Source: Trachythela sp. YZ-2020
Taxonomy: Eukaryota; Cnidaria; Anthozoa; Malacalcyonacea; Clavulariidae
NCBI GenBank assembly: GCA_016169945.1
Contig: JADLSH010000217.1
Coordinates: forward strand, 434,001-498,000
Direction of reading: 5' to 3'
DNA: 64,000 nt
Shown piece after piece: positions 12,285 to 22,491 of the stretch (position 1 is its first letter; each line of letters begins with the position of its first letter). A program made the position numbers and the translations under genes. A model generated the notes under the pieces. It was not told where the DNA came from, did not search any database, and saw nothing but the letters and a program-made list of their open reading frames with translations.

Positions 12285-12286
<2 letters not shown>
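9942..12286 (-). pseudogene. P-element/THAP9-type transposase, main exon
   Basis: Reading 12286 to 9942, the frame has one stop (TAG near 12012) and one frameshift near 10420. The N-terminal part is followed by a coiled-coil-like stretch (KCKMLEEKIEDMQKQI). The RNase H-like core shows YIVLVMDEMKIQSNLVFD (first Asp), VGLVNDGASPNRNLF (second Asp) and FFADSPHLLKTARNCL (D-x-PHLLK, a P-family signature). After the frameshift, YFGHQRAKGRKADNPSAKEF matches the conserved C-terminal block of P transposases. The THAP DNA-binding exon is at 14364-14613. Function when intact: cut-and-paste transposition of the 6491-14815 element. With only two lesions plus the LINE insertion it is a fairly young wreck. 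Confidence 0.85.
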
Positions 12287-12321
<35 letters not shown>

Positions 12322-14085
12322 AGTCTTTATTGTCTAGAGTCACAACAGACGTGCAACTTTACAAATGTCAAATTCCTATTTATTACAGTTAAAAAATTGA
12401 TCTATCCTAATTATTAAATATAAGAGTTAAAAATAGTTAAAAAGACATCTATTTATGAAGGATCGTTTGAATCGTTCCGTTTTAATTTGAGGTAAAATAA
12501 AGTTATGTTCCCTTTGTCTTAAAATACTTTGTTTACACACAGGAAGCAATTCATGTAGGGCATGTTCTGGATTTGATACGATTTTGCTAAATAATTTTCT
12601 GTCTCTCTCCTCGATCACTTCAGATATCTCAATACTCTTTGTCGTATATCCATAACGATAAGCCCGCCGGAAAAACTTGTCTATACGATCCAAATATTTC
12701 TTTTGGAGTGCAGAGCCCCACACTTCAATGCAATAGTAAAAGAGTGACATGATTAGCGAGTCGAATAATTTGCTTAGCTGATCTGCAGAGTAACCATAGC
12801 ATCTGCACACTCTCAATATGTACATACGCCCACTAGCCTTCGACAGAAGATCATCGATATGAAGATCCAAGCAACATGGATTTTCTTGAAATGTGACACC
12901 TAATAATTTCAACCAGCTCTTTTGTTCAATGCCTACAATCGGTGCCGGTAACGGTTTCATAGACCCACCGTGCACAACCATTTCCCACGTTTTAGAAAGA
13001 TTTAATGTCATTTGATTTGCTTTCGACCAATTCCGAATGCTTTCCACCTCAGCCTCAGCAGAATCCGATCCTGATTTTACTGGAGCACTTGTCGTTATAT
13101 CATCAGCAAATTTAACTAATAGGTTGTTTTGCGCATCCATGGGTTTTATATCATTAACCATCAACGAAAATAGGAAGGGACCCAAAACCGTACCTGCGGT
13201 ACGCCTTTGTTAATATCAACATAAACAGTTTCTATGCCATCAACAACAACTCTTTATTTTCTGTTAGCCAGAAAACTAATAATCCAGTTTATAGCATAAG
13301 GGTTGATTTCGAGTGATTTCAATTTTTCACAAATAATGTTATGAGATACCGAGCCAAACGCTTTCTTGTAGTCAAATAATATTACCCTAACAGAGTCTGC
13401 ACCTTCATCCAGCCACTTGAGCCAATTATGCAAACACATAATCAGAGCATCGGTGGTATTGGTTCCCTCTTTATAAGCAAATTGATCTCGTCCGATCACG
13501 GATTTGAATGCAGACGCAATCTCCTGTTTATAAACTACCCTTTCAAATAATCTCATAACGATGTCTGTGAGCGATATAGGCCTCAACTGATTACACTCTG
13601 TCAAAGGAGATTCTTTGGGTAAAGGGTTCACATTGGCGAGCTTCCACATCAGAGGGACACATTGTTGTTCGATTGAGAGATTGAACACTTTGGTAATTAT
13701 GGGCGCTAAAAGTTGTGCAAAGTCTTTCCATAACCAATATGGAAGCCCATCAGGACCTGGCGCTGTTCGTTTTAGTTTCGTCAAAAAACTTATAACAGTA
13801 GGCTCATCAATGGTAGGAACTCGAGTGCCTACAGGAATTGGTATAAGTTGGGGGGATATGTAATTCGCATCCGTGTTTACATTTTGAAAGTACAAGTTAA
13901 TATGTTGTGGATCGATGACCGAGCTAATATTGCTATCCTTGCTTTTTCTACCAGTAATTCTATTCACAGTGTCCCACCACTTTTTGGATCCAAAAAGGAT
14001 CTGGTCGCATGGGCAAATTTTCTGTTGGTATGCTGCCAGTTTGCAAAATCGTTCTAGAATTTGGCTTATCTGGGTCTGCAATTAT
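12287..14085 (-). mobile_element. 5'-truncated LINE inside the P transposase gene
   Basis: The minus-strand RT spans two frames: 14081-13254 and 13185-12427. Blocks are KRTAPGPDGLPYWLWKDF, DQFAYKEGTNTTDALI, FDYKKAFGSVSHNII (the second Asp of motif A is Gly), GVPQ just before a frameshift, GPFLFSLMVND and VKFADDITTS (intact ADD box). The C-terminal block is EVWGSALQKKYLDRIDKFF. A stop follows LANRK near 13254. The 3' end is a (TAA)n tail on the minus strand, seen as ATT repeats at 12287-12320. The same family recurs at 36357-37625. It lies between the THAP exon and the main transposase exon, either in the intron or at its edge. Confidence 0.85.
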
Positions 14086-14362
14086 ATAGCAATACACATG
14101 TTCAGCAAGAGTGTATTTATTTATAATAATACAACAACAATTTTTTCCACTTTATACAGCTATCTAAATTATATTAAATACACTGTTATACGACAATATC
14201 AGAGCGACAATATAAAGTATCGGCAAATAGCGGATGTATAAACACATTATAATATATTTATCATAAAGCAATATAAATGATAATGAGCTCATTGTTCTAT
14301 AAAATATATCTGCATATTAATATAAATACATTTATAATGCGCAAGTTATGCCAGCAAACTTA

Positions 14363-14613
14363 CCTGTTAAAATGCACTTATTCTTAAAATGACGTTCGCA
14401 AACATAAATATTGTTTTTTTCAATCCTCTGATTAAGTTCAGGACTCATTTCCCTTGTTCTAAGAATAATTCTCAGCCATTCTTCCCTGCTTGTCTTCTTC
14501 AACGACGCCGTATGTTCACTCTGACTTGCGCTAACAACAGGTATCTGAAACAGCGAAAGTTTGTGCTTTTGGCTGGTCGGACAGCCAAAAAATGCACAGT
14601 TGCGGCCAGGCAT
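14363..14613 (-). pseudogene. THAP-domain first exon of P-like transposase
   Basis: ATG at 14613 gives MPGRNCAFFGCPTSQKHK. The THAP zinc module is C-x4-C here (NCAFFGC), with the conserved Trp in REEWLRII and the second pair in YVCERHF (C-x2-H). The exon ends in TTTTAACAG followed by GTAAGT on the minus strand, a good donor site at 14364/14363. The terminal AVPTIF box would lie in the next exon, now separated by the LINE. Function: site-specific DNA binding of the transposase to the element ends. The exon itself has no stop. Confidence 0.85.
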
Positions 14614-14737
14614 AGCGTCGAATTTACATGTCGAGTAAAGAAAATATCGCAAAAACTAAACGGTGGCTCGAACGGAGGCAATATTTGGGTGATTGTTTGA
14701 CGGAAATTTGATAGTCGTGAATAAAGATTTGTAACTT

Positions 14738-14760
14738 GATGCACATTATCAGTCACGTGA
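14738..14760 (-). promoter_or_regulatory. Subterminal CACGTG repeat, 3' end of P-like element
   Basis: On the minus strand this reads TCACGTGACTGATAATGTGC. It lies about 125 bp upstream of the THAP ATG and mirrors 6578-6600. Both genes of the element therefore start next to the same motif. Confidence 0.5.
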
Positions 14761-14822
14761 CTCTCCAAAACAGAGAACAATAACATATTTCGTAGCTCCG
14801 CCCACTATCCAAACCATGTAAT

Positions 14823-15190
14823 AGAACTTACATGTTGCTTCGAAACTAATGCGGAGAAATCGAGAGAATATAAGCAAACAAAATACAGGACATTACAACA
14901 AGATAGTAAAAAAAGATGGAGAGGATTTCAATTCTTCTCGGTCGAAATAACTTCTCTTGGAATTGCAACGTCTTACTTTGAAGAAATAAAAGTGTTATTT
15001 AAGGGAACTAATATTAAGTTTCAGAGGATGATCTCCAAGTGCATGGAAGTGGCCATGAATGCTTCCTTCTATATTTATATACGGCGGAACAAAGAATGGA
15101 CGAACCTTAATTTACTTAAATTTTACTAATGTACAAGTATGAACTTTTAATTGCCTGTTTGTCTCAATGGACTGCCCTGCGTTTACGCAG
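14823..15190 (+). pseudogene. R2-like LINE b, 3' of the P insertion
   Basis: The frame resumes after the duplicated ATGTAAT with ETNAEKSREYKQTKYRTL, then ISKCMEVAMNASFYIYIRR and NKEWTNLNLLKFY before the stop at about 15126. The same Y/F-Y-I-F-x-R-R-N-K-E-W ending closes copies a and c. The 3' UTR runs through TGGACTGCCCTGCGTTTACG to AATAAACA at about 15190. Confidence 0.75.
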
Positions 15191-15226
15191 GAAATAAACA
15201 TTATTTTATTACCATAGTACATATTT

Positions 15227-16072
15227 AACAATTAGATTATGAGCTCAAGATTTCTATGAGGTGTTAGTAGAAATTGTGAGGTGTCTATTGCTTTTCCTGC
15301 ATTCTGATGGGTCCAAATTGAGCCTCTAAAAAGTGATAGTCACTGCCCAGTGACTATCACTTTTTTTCAAAATGGCTTCTTCGCAAGCTGCCGAATTTAA
15401 AACAAAAATCGGTTTTTTGAGCCTGATTCAAAGTTTAAATGAAAAAAAACTGCCGCTAAATTCAAGGAGGATATATTTTTGACATTTTTAAAGGTAAGCG
15501 ATAACAAATACACTATTTTTCTTCCATGAAAGGCAGCGTTTTCTCGCTGTTGAAATGAACATGTATAAAACTTTTTCCGTACGGCTCAACCACTCAAGTG
15601 TTTATTTTGAAAATTATTCGTTTTATCCTCATTTATATCGTTATATTCAGCAAAAACATAGCTGTGATATATTTTTAAAACCATTCTACTTTGTATTTGA
15701 GCCCTTCCAAAGTATTTTTCTCACGAAATTGTTTGTTTTTGTTTCGCTTCGATATGTTTTTGACACTCGTCTTTTGCCGGCATGTTTTTAATAACCGGCC
15801 ACTGAGAAAAGCGCTGAATTTTGTCCTATAGCCTTTTCAACTGACCTCATAACTTTCTGTGTTTGTTTTTCTCTTTGAAATTTCTACTAAAACAATTAGT
15901 CGCCTCAGGCTCGGTGATTACAAGCCTATAGTCACTTCGCCTTCGGCTCAGTGACTTTAGGCTTGCAATAACCTCGCCTTCGGCGACTAATTGTTAAATA
16001 GTTGATGAGGGCGAAGCCCGAATCAACTATCATCTCATAGAAATCGAGAGCGAATAATCTAATTGTTTTAGT
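15227..16072. repeat. Foldback element with nested hairpins
   Basis: The outer inverted repeats are about 45 bp: AACAATTAGATTAT at the left (15227-15240) mirrors ATAATCTAATTGTT at the right, and GATTTCTATGAG mirrors CTCATAGAAATC. Inside is a perfect 17-bp stem with loop GCCC (15328-15365; AGTGATAGTCACT arm) and a second inverted pair, AACAATTAGTCGCC against GGCGACTAATTGTT (about 15891-15995). The middle is repeat-rich (GCCTTCGGC). No convincing ORF. A relative with the same plan is at 45235-45545. Confidence 0.65.
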
Positions 16073-16162
16073 AGAAAGCAGCAAGAAAACAGTATTTCAA
16101 AACGTTTTTCATATTTTATTGAAATAAATTCGTTAAAAATCGCGCCGAGGAGATGGCTGTTT

Positions 16163-16202
16163 CGCTACTCGCTATCTATCGACAATTATATAGCGAGTAG
16201 CG
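16163..16202. repeat. Hairpin, 13-bp stem
   Basis: CGCTACTCGCTAT (16163-16175) and its exact complement ATAGCGAGTAGCG (16190-16202), followed by GTAGCCAATC. A similar CTACTCG / GATTGGCTACG motif occurs in the foldback at 45.2 kb. Confidence 0.6.
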
Positions 16203-16326
16203 TAGCCAATCAAATTACAGCATTTGCAATAGTATATTAATATGATTCTACTAAACCATATTAATTCTAGTATAGTTTTAGTTAGTAATCTCGATATCTT
16301 GTATATATAGTTGTTAGCAATAAATT

Positions 16327-17545
16327 TTGTTACCATTATTATTAACCGAAATGGGTAAATCCTTCCGTTATTTAGGTCGCTATTTTTATTTCAATATGTC
16401 TGACGAGGATCACCAATCCGAATTATATGATTTGTTTACTGATATAATGAACAAAATTGACGAACTACCCTTACACCTTAAAAATACGATTCTCTTATAC
16501 AGTCGTTACTTGCTTTCAAAGATCTACTGGCACTTCACTGTCTCTGATATATCCAAAACCTGGATCTGCGAAAAGCTAGACGGTATTGCATCAAAATATA
16601 TACGAAAATGGTTCGAACTATCTTTGCGACCCTTAGCAACGTGGTACTTCCACAAAACAAATTTGGTCTGAATATTATTCTCCCTTCAACAAAATTTGTC
16701 CAGTGTCAAACTGTCTCCTTTTCAAGGTTCTTTCTTTTCCAATATCATTAAACATTCAACACCCACATTCAACTCTTTATGGTCATCTGTTCAAGGCAAA
16801 CTTCCTAAAACATATTAAACTTTACCGTCCGGTATATCAATAACACACTTCCGACACGAAAAAACCTATCAAAATGGGACTATCATCAACATCGGATTGC
16901 TTCTTCTGCTCGTCACCTGAAACCCTGCTTCATGTCATCGCAGGATGTAAGACATATTTGGACGAAGGCCGATTTACATGGCGACATGATTCAGTTTTAA
17001 ATTTCCTTGCATCCACCCTTACTGCTGTGCAGAATTCTAGACTTTACGTTGATCTACCTGGATTTATGAACCCATCTGTTCTCATCGGTGATAGCTTACG
17101 AACTGACCTTCTTCTAGAGATTGAAAGCAAATGTTTATATATTCTCGAGCGTACTGTCGGATTTGAGTCGAATCTCCAAATCAACGCCAACCGCACACGT
17201 CAAAACTACCTTGACCTAATTAAAGAGCAGGAAACCCACTATGAGAAAGTCAGGATTATCAACTTATCCTTGGTCATCAGAAAAGTTCGATGAAATATTT
17301 AATAGTCTCAAATTTGATGCCCAGTGTAACAAGTGCATAAAAAAGAAAATCATAAACACGTGCATACGAACATCTTACTATATATTTTGTAAACGTAACA
17401 AGGAGTGGGATAACCCAAAACTAATGACAATAATAATCTTTCTTTAATAATTATTGTAATATAGCGTCAGTTCAAGTAGACATTGATAAGCTCTGTTAAG
17501 CGAGGTTTATCATTGGAGTGAATAAAGTTTCCATTATTATTATTA
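16327..17545 (+). pseudogene. R2-like LINE c, C-terminal half
   Basis: The best preserved R2-like C-terminus here. 16327-16671 has SFRYLGRYFYFNMSDEDHQS and LLYSRYLLSKIYWHFTV. 16874-17293 has the zinc knuckle CFFCSSPETLLHVIAGCKTY, GRFTWRHDSVLNFLAST and the restriction-like endonuclease SLRTDLLLEIESKCLYIL, where R-P-D is expected and R-T-D is present. After a frameshift near 17290, TSYYIFCKRNKEWDNPK closes the protein at about 17446. The 3' UTR ends with AATAAAGTTTCCATTATTAT at about 17540. Frameshifts occur near 16670 and 17290 and the 5' half is absent. Confidence 0.8.
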
Positions 17546-17569
17546 ATATGATTATTACTACACTATTTA

Positions 17570-18120
17570 TACAGGATAAAAAACACCTTCCGTAATCAAA
17601 CGTTCGCACCCTGAGTAGAAGCCTTTTTTAGCTGATTCTAGCTTAACCCTATAGGCAGCACTACACTGATCCCATTGTTTCTTGTGTCTCGCTGATGAGT
17701 TAAAATTGAGAAATAACTATTAAAAATATCTCATGGCAATTTGTTTATAGACTTAAAAACCATAATAGAAGTGTCAAAAATACGAGTCGACTTGAAATCA
17801 CGAATCTTTAGTTCAACACTATTTTCACTCAGGCCATTGAGAATAATCTTCTTAGCTCGTCTTTCTAGCAGTTGGAATTTGGCTTGACACGATTTCGATG
17901 GTTCCGAAGTAACAAGGTCATAGTATGTCATTGCTGGAGTGATCATGAATTGGTAATTTTGCATATTTATGATATGCAGAAAAACGCTAATGGGGACACA
18001 GATGGCACGTAAAATGTACGTGTTAAGGAAAATTTGATCTATCAGGCAGAACAAGATCGCCCCGATACAACTACAAGTCAAGTGCCTGATATGCAGTCCC
18101 CTGAACGGTCGCTCTGCCAA
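17570..18120 (-). pseudogene. LINE RT C-terminal fragment
   Basis: On the minus strand FQLLERRAKKIILNGLSENS and SIMVFKSINKLP resemble the post-RT region of Jockey/CR1-type LINEs (leucine/arginine-rich Q-x-R-A-x-R-I-I block). After the stop near 17731 the frame continues as DIFNSYFSILTHQRDTRNN to about 17640. Bases 17960-18120 are open but I do not recognise them. Confidence 0.55.
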
Positions 18121-18124
18121 GCCG

Positions 18125-19860
18125 CACCGTTGTTATATGTTTTTGTGGCAAGAGATGCAAAGGACGCGTGGCCTTAACTAATGCGTCAGCCGATCAGCAT
18201 AGTTGTCAATGGATACATGGCCTTAACGTCGAATTGTGTGCGGATCTTGAGGAACAAATGACGGATAACACGGCAGATACTCCTGAGAATGACAATTATG
18301 GCGCCAATATCAATATAGCTAATGACGAAAGTTTTCCCGAACTGAAAAAGGGCGTAAATCTACCTAAAAGTGACTCCGAATGGTTATAACGACCAGTGAT
18401 TATTCTAAATGCGCGCTCCAGTTAAATGATCCAATCACATCGCAGGACCTAAACTCAAAAATCAAGCTCCTAAACGACGTTATATATAGCTACTTTGCCG
18501 ATAACTTTGGACATCCTGTAACTGTGGCTGACAAAAACACGGTAACTAAATATTATGAGTACACAGTAAAAGAGTTAAAGATCCGACAAAGGTACCTTGC
18601 TGAAATTAGATACGTATCGCGCACATTGCGTGACAAGCTGCGTAATAACAACAACAAAGATGGGATAACTTCTGATAGCAGTGAGTCATTCAATCACGAC
18701 AAATATCTAGGACGAAACTTTTGGGGCTATATTAAAAACGTAATCAACAAAAAGGACGCAAAATTGACGGATTGTCTTACTTATTTCACTAAATTTCTGG
18801 CTCAAATTAATCCTAATAAGCTGTTTAACATTCCAAGCTGGATTTCCTGATGTTCAATTTAACCTTGACCCCCCGTCTTATCAACAAATTACTAATGCCA
18901 TACATACAATGAAATCGTCTGGTTCAGTCCTTGCCCCGGACCAGCTTTCCATAACATGTTTCAAGCGACGTCCTTATCTGAAAACTTGCCTTACTGAACT
19001 AATACATATTATTATTATGCTTGTGTATAGCTCTGGATATGAGGTATTCTGCAATCGGATTGGTTCTCTACTAGCAGGATATTTAACAGTTATTCTACGA
19101 ACTCCAGTCATATACGACGAGAGTGAGGAGAATAACTGTTTTATTATATACTCAAGCTCTGGATATGAACAGAACATTTTGGCGTACTTTTTTCAAATAA
19201 AAATTGAACTTCCTCTTCATTTATTGTCCAAATCTGTCAGCCAATTTTCTACTTTTCTCTACTAGCAGGATATGAGCTAATATCCTGCTAGTAGAGAACC
19301 AAACAGATTGCAGTATACCTCATATCCAGAGCTTGTGTATATAATAATAGCTCATATCGTGCTAGTAGAGAAAAGTAGAAAAATGGCTGGCAGATTTGGA
19401 CAATTAAATGAAGAGGAAATTCAAGTTTTACTGCAGGAAAAAGTAAATATCCAGATCCAGAGCTTGTGTATATAATAAAACAGTTATACTCTCGTCGTAT
19501 ATGACTGATAGCCGACTCGGCGCTATACGTCTCGAGTTCGTAGAATAACTGTTAAATATTTGGTCAGCTGGAAGTATCCCAACCGAAAGGGAAAAAGCTT
19601 GTACTATACCAATTCACAAGAAAGAAAACACTAATAACCATTCGAATTTCCGTCCATAACACTCGAATCCGTACCTTTAAAAGTATTTACATCTTGTCTT
19701 CGAAACGCGATATACTCCTTCCAAACATCTAATAATTTAAGCGAACACAACATACAAAAAATCTTCACACCTAACCTATCAGTATCTGGCACTCCAGAAC
19801 ACACAGCGCAAATGGCGGATATTATAAATTTGACCTAAAGAATACTTTTGGCGAAGTGCA
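18125..19860 (+). pseudogene. R2-like LINE d, N-terminal half
   Basis: Starts with a finger-like segment, then VELCADLEEQMTDNTADT and GVNLPKSDSEWL. 18380-18850 has ADKNTVTKYYEYTVKELKIR and YLGRNFWGYIKNVIN, then the start of the RT: MKSSGSVLAPDQLSITCFKR and KTCLTELIHII. A foldback element interrupts it at 19005-19556. The RT resumes with SAGSIPTEREKACTIPIHKK and decays after NTNNHSNFRP. This would be the 5' half of the family whose 3' half is seen at 16327-17545. Many stops. The same N-terminal segment recurs in the 2.2-kb tandem repeats. Confidence 0.7.
19005..19556. repeat. Foldback element carrying start of a DUF3504-like ORF
   Basis: It splits R2-like copy d between ELIHII and SAGSIP. AGCTCTGGATATGA and its complement occur repeatedly (about 19030, 19154, 19313, 19456), as does CTACTAGCAGGATAT, making several overlapping stems. 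At 19383 ATG opens MAGRFGQLNEEEIQVLLQEK, which resembles the N-terminus of KIAA1958/DUF3504 (Crypton-derived) proteins. A degenerate inverted copy of the same start lies at about 19255-19190. The same hairpin sequence flanks the same R2-like position in the tandem repeats at 25.1 and 27.3 kb. Confidence 0.55.
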
Positions 19861-20357
19861 TCACAACCTCATCCAATCCGTTCTTGAATATCCCTCATCA
19901 CATAAAATTTCACATCAACATTTACCATCACATCAACATTTGCCGAAATTTCGCCGTTTTCGAAACCACAGAGTTGCCTGCGTTGGAAGCTAGAATGAAT
20001 CATTTTTACTGATGAGAAACGAACCCTGCTGAGATCCTTTTTCCATATAAGCGCGCTGTATTCCACCTGATATGCATATATATATATTAATAAAGTGATT
20101 TCAAAACATATATGTGTTCAATGGTTTGAGTTGGACATATACGCATATAAGAAAATTAAACTTTAATAATCAGAACTAAACCAATACTACTACAATAAAA
20201 ATACCTTGTCTTAATGGTCCTTAATTCTCGCCGCATCAATAACTATAAGTCTCGACCCTATATAATTTGCGATATTGCAAAGAAATATCCAGTACTAGTA
20301 ATATATCATAAACCCTTTACTTAAAGTTAACACTTACAATAAACAACAGTTTTCTTC
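19861..20357. other. Spacer with no recognised feature
   Basis: A+T-rich, including a short (AT) tract near 20070-20085. It contains the presumed 3' flank of the minus-strand acyltransferase gene. No gene seen. Confidence 0.4.
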
Positions 20358-21920
20358 TTAAACTGTACCACATGAAATTTCATTAAGCTTATCGAAGCAA
20401 AGGTTAGCAAACATCTCAGCGTGATTCTTGTCCACTGTCACATTACTGCCAATTTGCCAGGTCATTTTACCATTAATGGTGTATATAAAATGAACGAAAG
20501 TTAAGTTAATACCATGGATAAGACTGTGTATAAGACATTCTTGTAGCGTATATTTTTCAGGATGCTGTTCGCGAAAATCAAACGATCCGAAACTTGATAT
20601 GATATTACAGCTAGATTTGGGAAATAACTTATCATTAAAAAATAGATTGAATAGTTCTCTTGGTTCCATTGCATTCACCACCGTCGTTTCAGTTACACAT
20701 GCTTCTTTCCTCACAAAATCTTTAAGTCGCTGAGTAGGTTCTTCTGCTAGCTTCCAAAAGTCAACAACAGCGCCTGTCGTATACTTCATGTAAAAGTTTT
20801 GATAAGTATAAAGAAAAAGCCCTAGGTAATCCTCGTGCGGTTTTGGATCACAGAAGTGTTGGCCATTGATAGCAAAGATGCTTTCTAACTTCACATCTTT
20901 GGATTTATCATTTTGTAGAATTTGACAGAAAGCTAGATGTGCCGCAGCCGTGATAGCTCCAGTTACTGTGCAATTATTTGCTTTGCAAGCTTTTATAATA
21001 TTCTTTGTTTCTTTCTCAGTAAAAGCCTTTACATTCAGCCGACTTGGTACGGGTGAGTTAGAGACCTCTGGATTTGGTGGGAATTGCTCGTGATACGGAT
21101 TATTTGGCTTCTTTTCTATCAAGCGAGAAAACACTCTTTCCATGAGAAATTTCAATATCGGTCCTAGACCACAATAAACCAGCATAAAATTTAATAATAA
21201 ATGCGAAATTCGTCCCCGTGTGACAATCTCGTGGCAAGGTGGCAGCAGTTCTAGACTGGGGATTTCTTGGTCAACACGACTAGTACCGCTTGCGAGTTCG
21301 TTCATGTTATTGAGAAACTGCTTGCAAAACTTTACACTAGACACGCCGTCAATACAGGAATGGTTAAAGTTAAACATTAATGTATTTGCGTGATCTTTGG
21401 TATCTGGTATGAATTCCTCTTGTAATATCACAACACGCCATAACAGACCATTTCCTCTCTGTTTTGCTGTATATTCAAACCAAACATTTTGCCAGTCCGA
21501 AACCTTTACATCAGAAGTAGTGATATTTAGCATTGTCATGACTTCATTGATGTCCTTGATCTCGAAATATTTATCTCCGTTCGCCATTGTTGTTATGACT
21601 GCTCGAAGCATCGGCTGTCGTTTGACCAAGAGCACCAGAGCGTCGTGAACATGTTGGTGTACCAGACTCTGTTTCGATGTTATAGTTATCATCAAGCATA
21701 TATTCATTGCGCCAGATTTTTCCGTGGAAAAAATATCGAACTCTTCTTCAGAATGTCCAAGTCGACGTCGGTTTGAAGCAGGGTTTGGTGGCAATTCCCT
21801 CGCTTCGCTAGTAAAGTGTTTCACAATCTTGTATATAAGAAATATACAGACTGTTGTTAGAAACGCCTGGGCGATAAACAGGCCACCGTTTAGCATGTCA
21901 ACATCAGACAGCCAAGCCAT
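20358..21920 (-). CDS. Condensation/alcohol acetyltransferase-like membrane protein
   Basis: Intact single-exon frame of 520 codons. The longer open frame to 21974 has no ATG, and the ATG at 21920 has a good context (G at -3, G at +4). Residues about 12-32 (GGLFIAQAFLTTVCIFLIYK) form one transmembrane anchor. The rest reads as a CoA-dependent acyltransferase/condensation fold: KRQPMLRAVI resembles the early block of this superfamily, and FNHSCIDGVS at about 186-195 sits where HHxxxDG is expected, with Asn for the first His and the catalytic second His and Asp-Gly kept. Family members acylate alcohols or amines with acyl-CoA; the substrate here cannot be read from sequence. No stops, unlike its transposon neighbours, so it is likely a functional host gene. 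A single-copy retained domesticated or transferred gene is possible. Confidence 0.75.
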   Translation of the reverse strand: MAWLSDVDMLNGGLFIAQAFLTTVCIFLIYKIVKHFTSEARELPPNPASNRRRLGHSEEEFDIFSTEKSGAMNICLMITITSKQSLVHQHVHDALVLLVKRQPMLRAVITTMANGDKYFEIKDINEVMTMLNITTSDVKVSDWQNVWFEYTAKQRGNGLLWRVVILQEEFIPDTKDHANTLMFNFNHSCIDGVSSVKFCKQFLNNMNELASGTSRVDQEIPSLELLPPCHEIVTRGRISHLLLNFMLVYCGLGPILKFLMERVFSRLIEKKPNNPYHEQFPPNPEVSNSPVPSRLNVKAFTEKETKNIIKACKANNCTVTGAITAAAHLAFCQILQNDKSKDVKLESIFAINGQHFCDPKPHEDYLGLFLYTYQNFYMKYTTGAVVDFWKLAEEPTQRLKDFVRKEACVTETTVVNAMEPRELFNLFFNDKLFPKSSCNIISSFGSFDFREQHPEKYTLQECLIHSLIHGINLTFVHFIYTINGKMTWQIGSNVTVDKNHAEMFANLCFDKLNEISCGTV

Positions 21921-22007
21921 ACCACCAAATATGCTTACCAGATAGAAGTACCCGCAAATACAACAATATGTCACAGTTGTGCTTGTGATTGAGGATTTAT
22001 TGATTTC

Positions 22008-22015
22008 TGACGTCA
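22008..22015. promoter_or_regulatory. CRE-like TGACGTCA upstream of acyltransferase
   Basis: A perfect TGACGTCA palindrome, about 88 bp upstream of the acyltransferase ATG on the minus strand, followed by GTCACG. Its position fits a promoter element. Function is inferred from the consensus only. Confidence 0.35.
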
Positions 22016-22214
22016 GTCACGTTAATCTCGCTTAATTCACCAGTAAAAACGTATGCGTCCACACGTACTTGGCGCATGATCAAAATGTAACCCAACACCA
22101 AAAACAGCAAAGTTCGTACTATGGCGCACGCAAGCACTATATAATACTATTGAACATGAACTTGCTAATTTTTATCTTATTTAAACTTTTTTCGTTAAAT
22201 CGTGAGCGATGTGT

Positions 22215-22491
22215 TGTGAAAAAGGTTACTGGGATCAGGGGATGGTTCACAAAAGATGCGCGATGAAAATTTTCAAAAATATGTATCAATATCGTGGTGT
22301 AACAATTAACAACGAAAATCTGCATTTATCGATTTTACAACATTTTGCGAAGTCTGTAAAGCTAGCATGGCTGTAAATACAAGAATGGGTTTGGCAATGT
22401 CTCGAAGTTTTGAAAATCCGGACAAGAGGAATACTAAGTCATAGTACGCAAATTGACGACTTAAAATTGTCATTTTTAGTCATACCCTTTA
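22215..22491. repeat. Dispersed repeat, three copies in window
   Basis: GGATGGTTCACAAAAGATGC through GACTTAAAATTGTCATTT is nearly identical to 29224-29463, and its first part also to 27008-27150 (GGAGATGGTTCACAAAAGAT). The copies at 27 and 29 kb lie at the ends of the tandem duplication. I do not recognise the family. Confidence 0.7.

Larger units (their letters stand above)
6491..14815. mobile_element. P-element-like transposon with two convergent genes
   Basis: The element interrupts R2-like LINE b. ATGTAAT precedes it (6484-6490) and follows it (14816-14822). Including one mismatched base this is an 8-bp duplication, the size made by P elements, and removing the element restores an R2-like frame. 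The ends carry inverted similarity: ATGGTTTGGAGAG (6510-6522) against ATGGTTTGGATAG on the other strand (ends at 14816). Further in, TCACGTGACTGATAGTGT mirrors TCACGTGACTGATAATGT. Cargo is a C2H2 gene (+, 6678-7955) and a THAP/P transposase (-, 9942-14613). A LINE (12287-14085) and a TA-flanked MITE (8944-9114) inserted later. The 3' terminus looks about 20 bp shorter than the 5' one. Confidence 0.8.

Noticed and set aside
21921..21974. Extending the acyltransferase start to 21974
   Set aside because: The upstream open codons have no ATG; the ATG at 21920 has a good start context.
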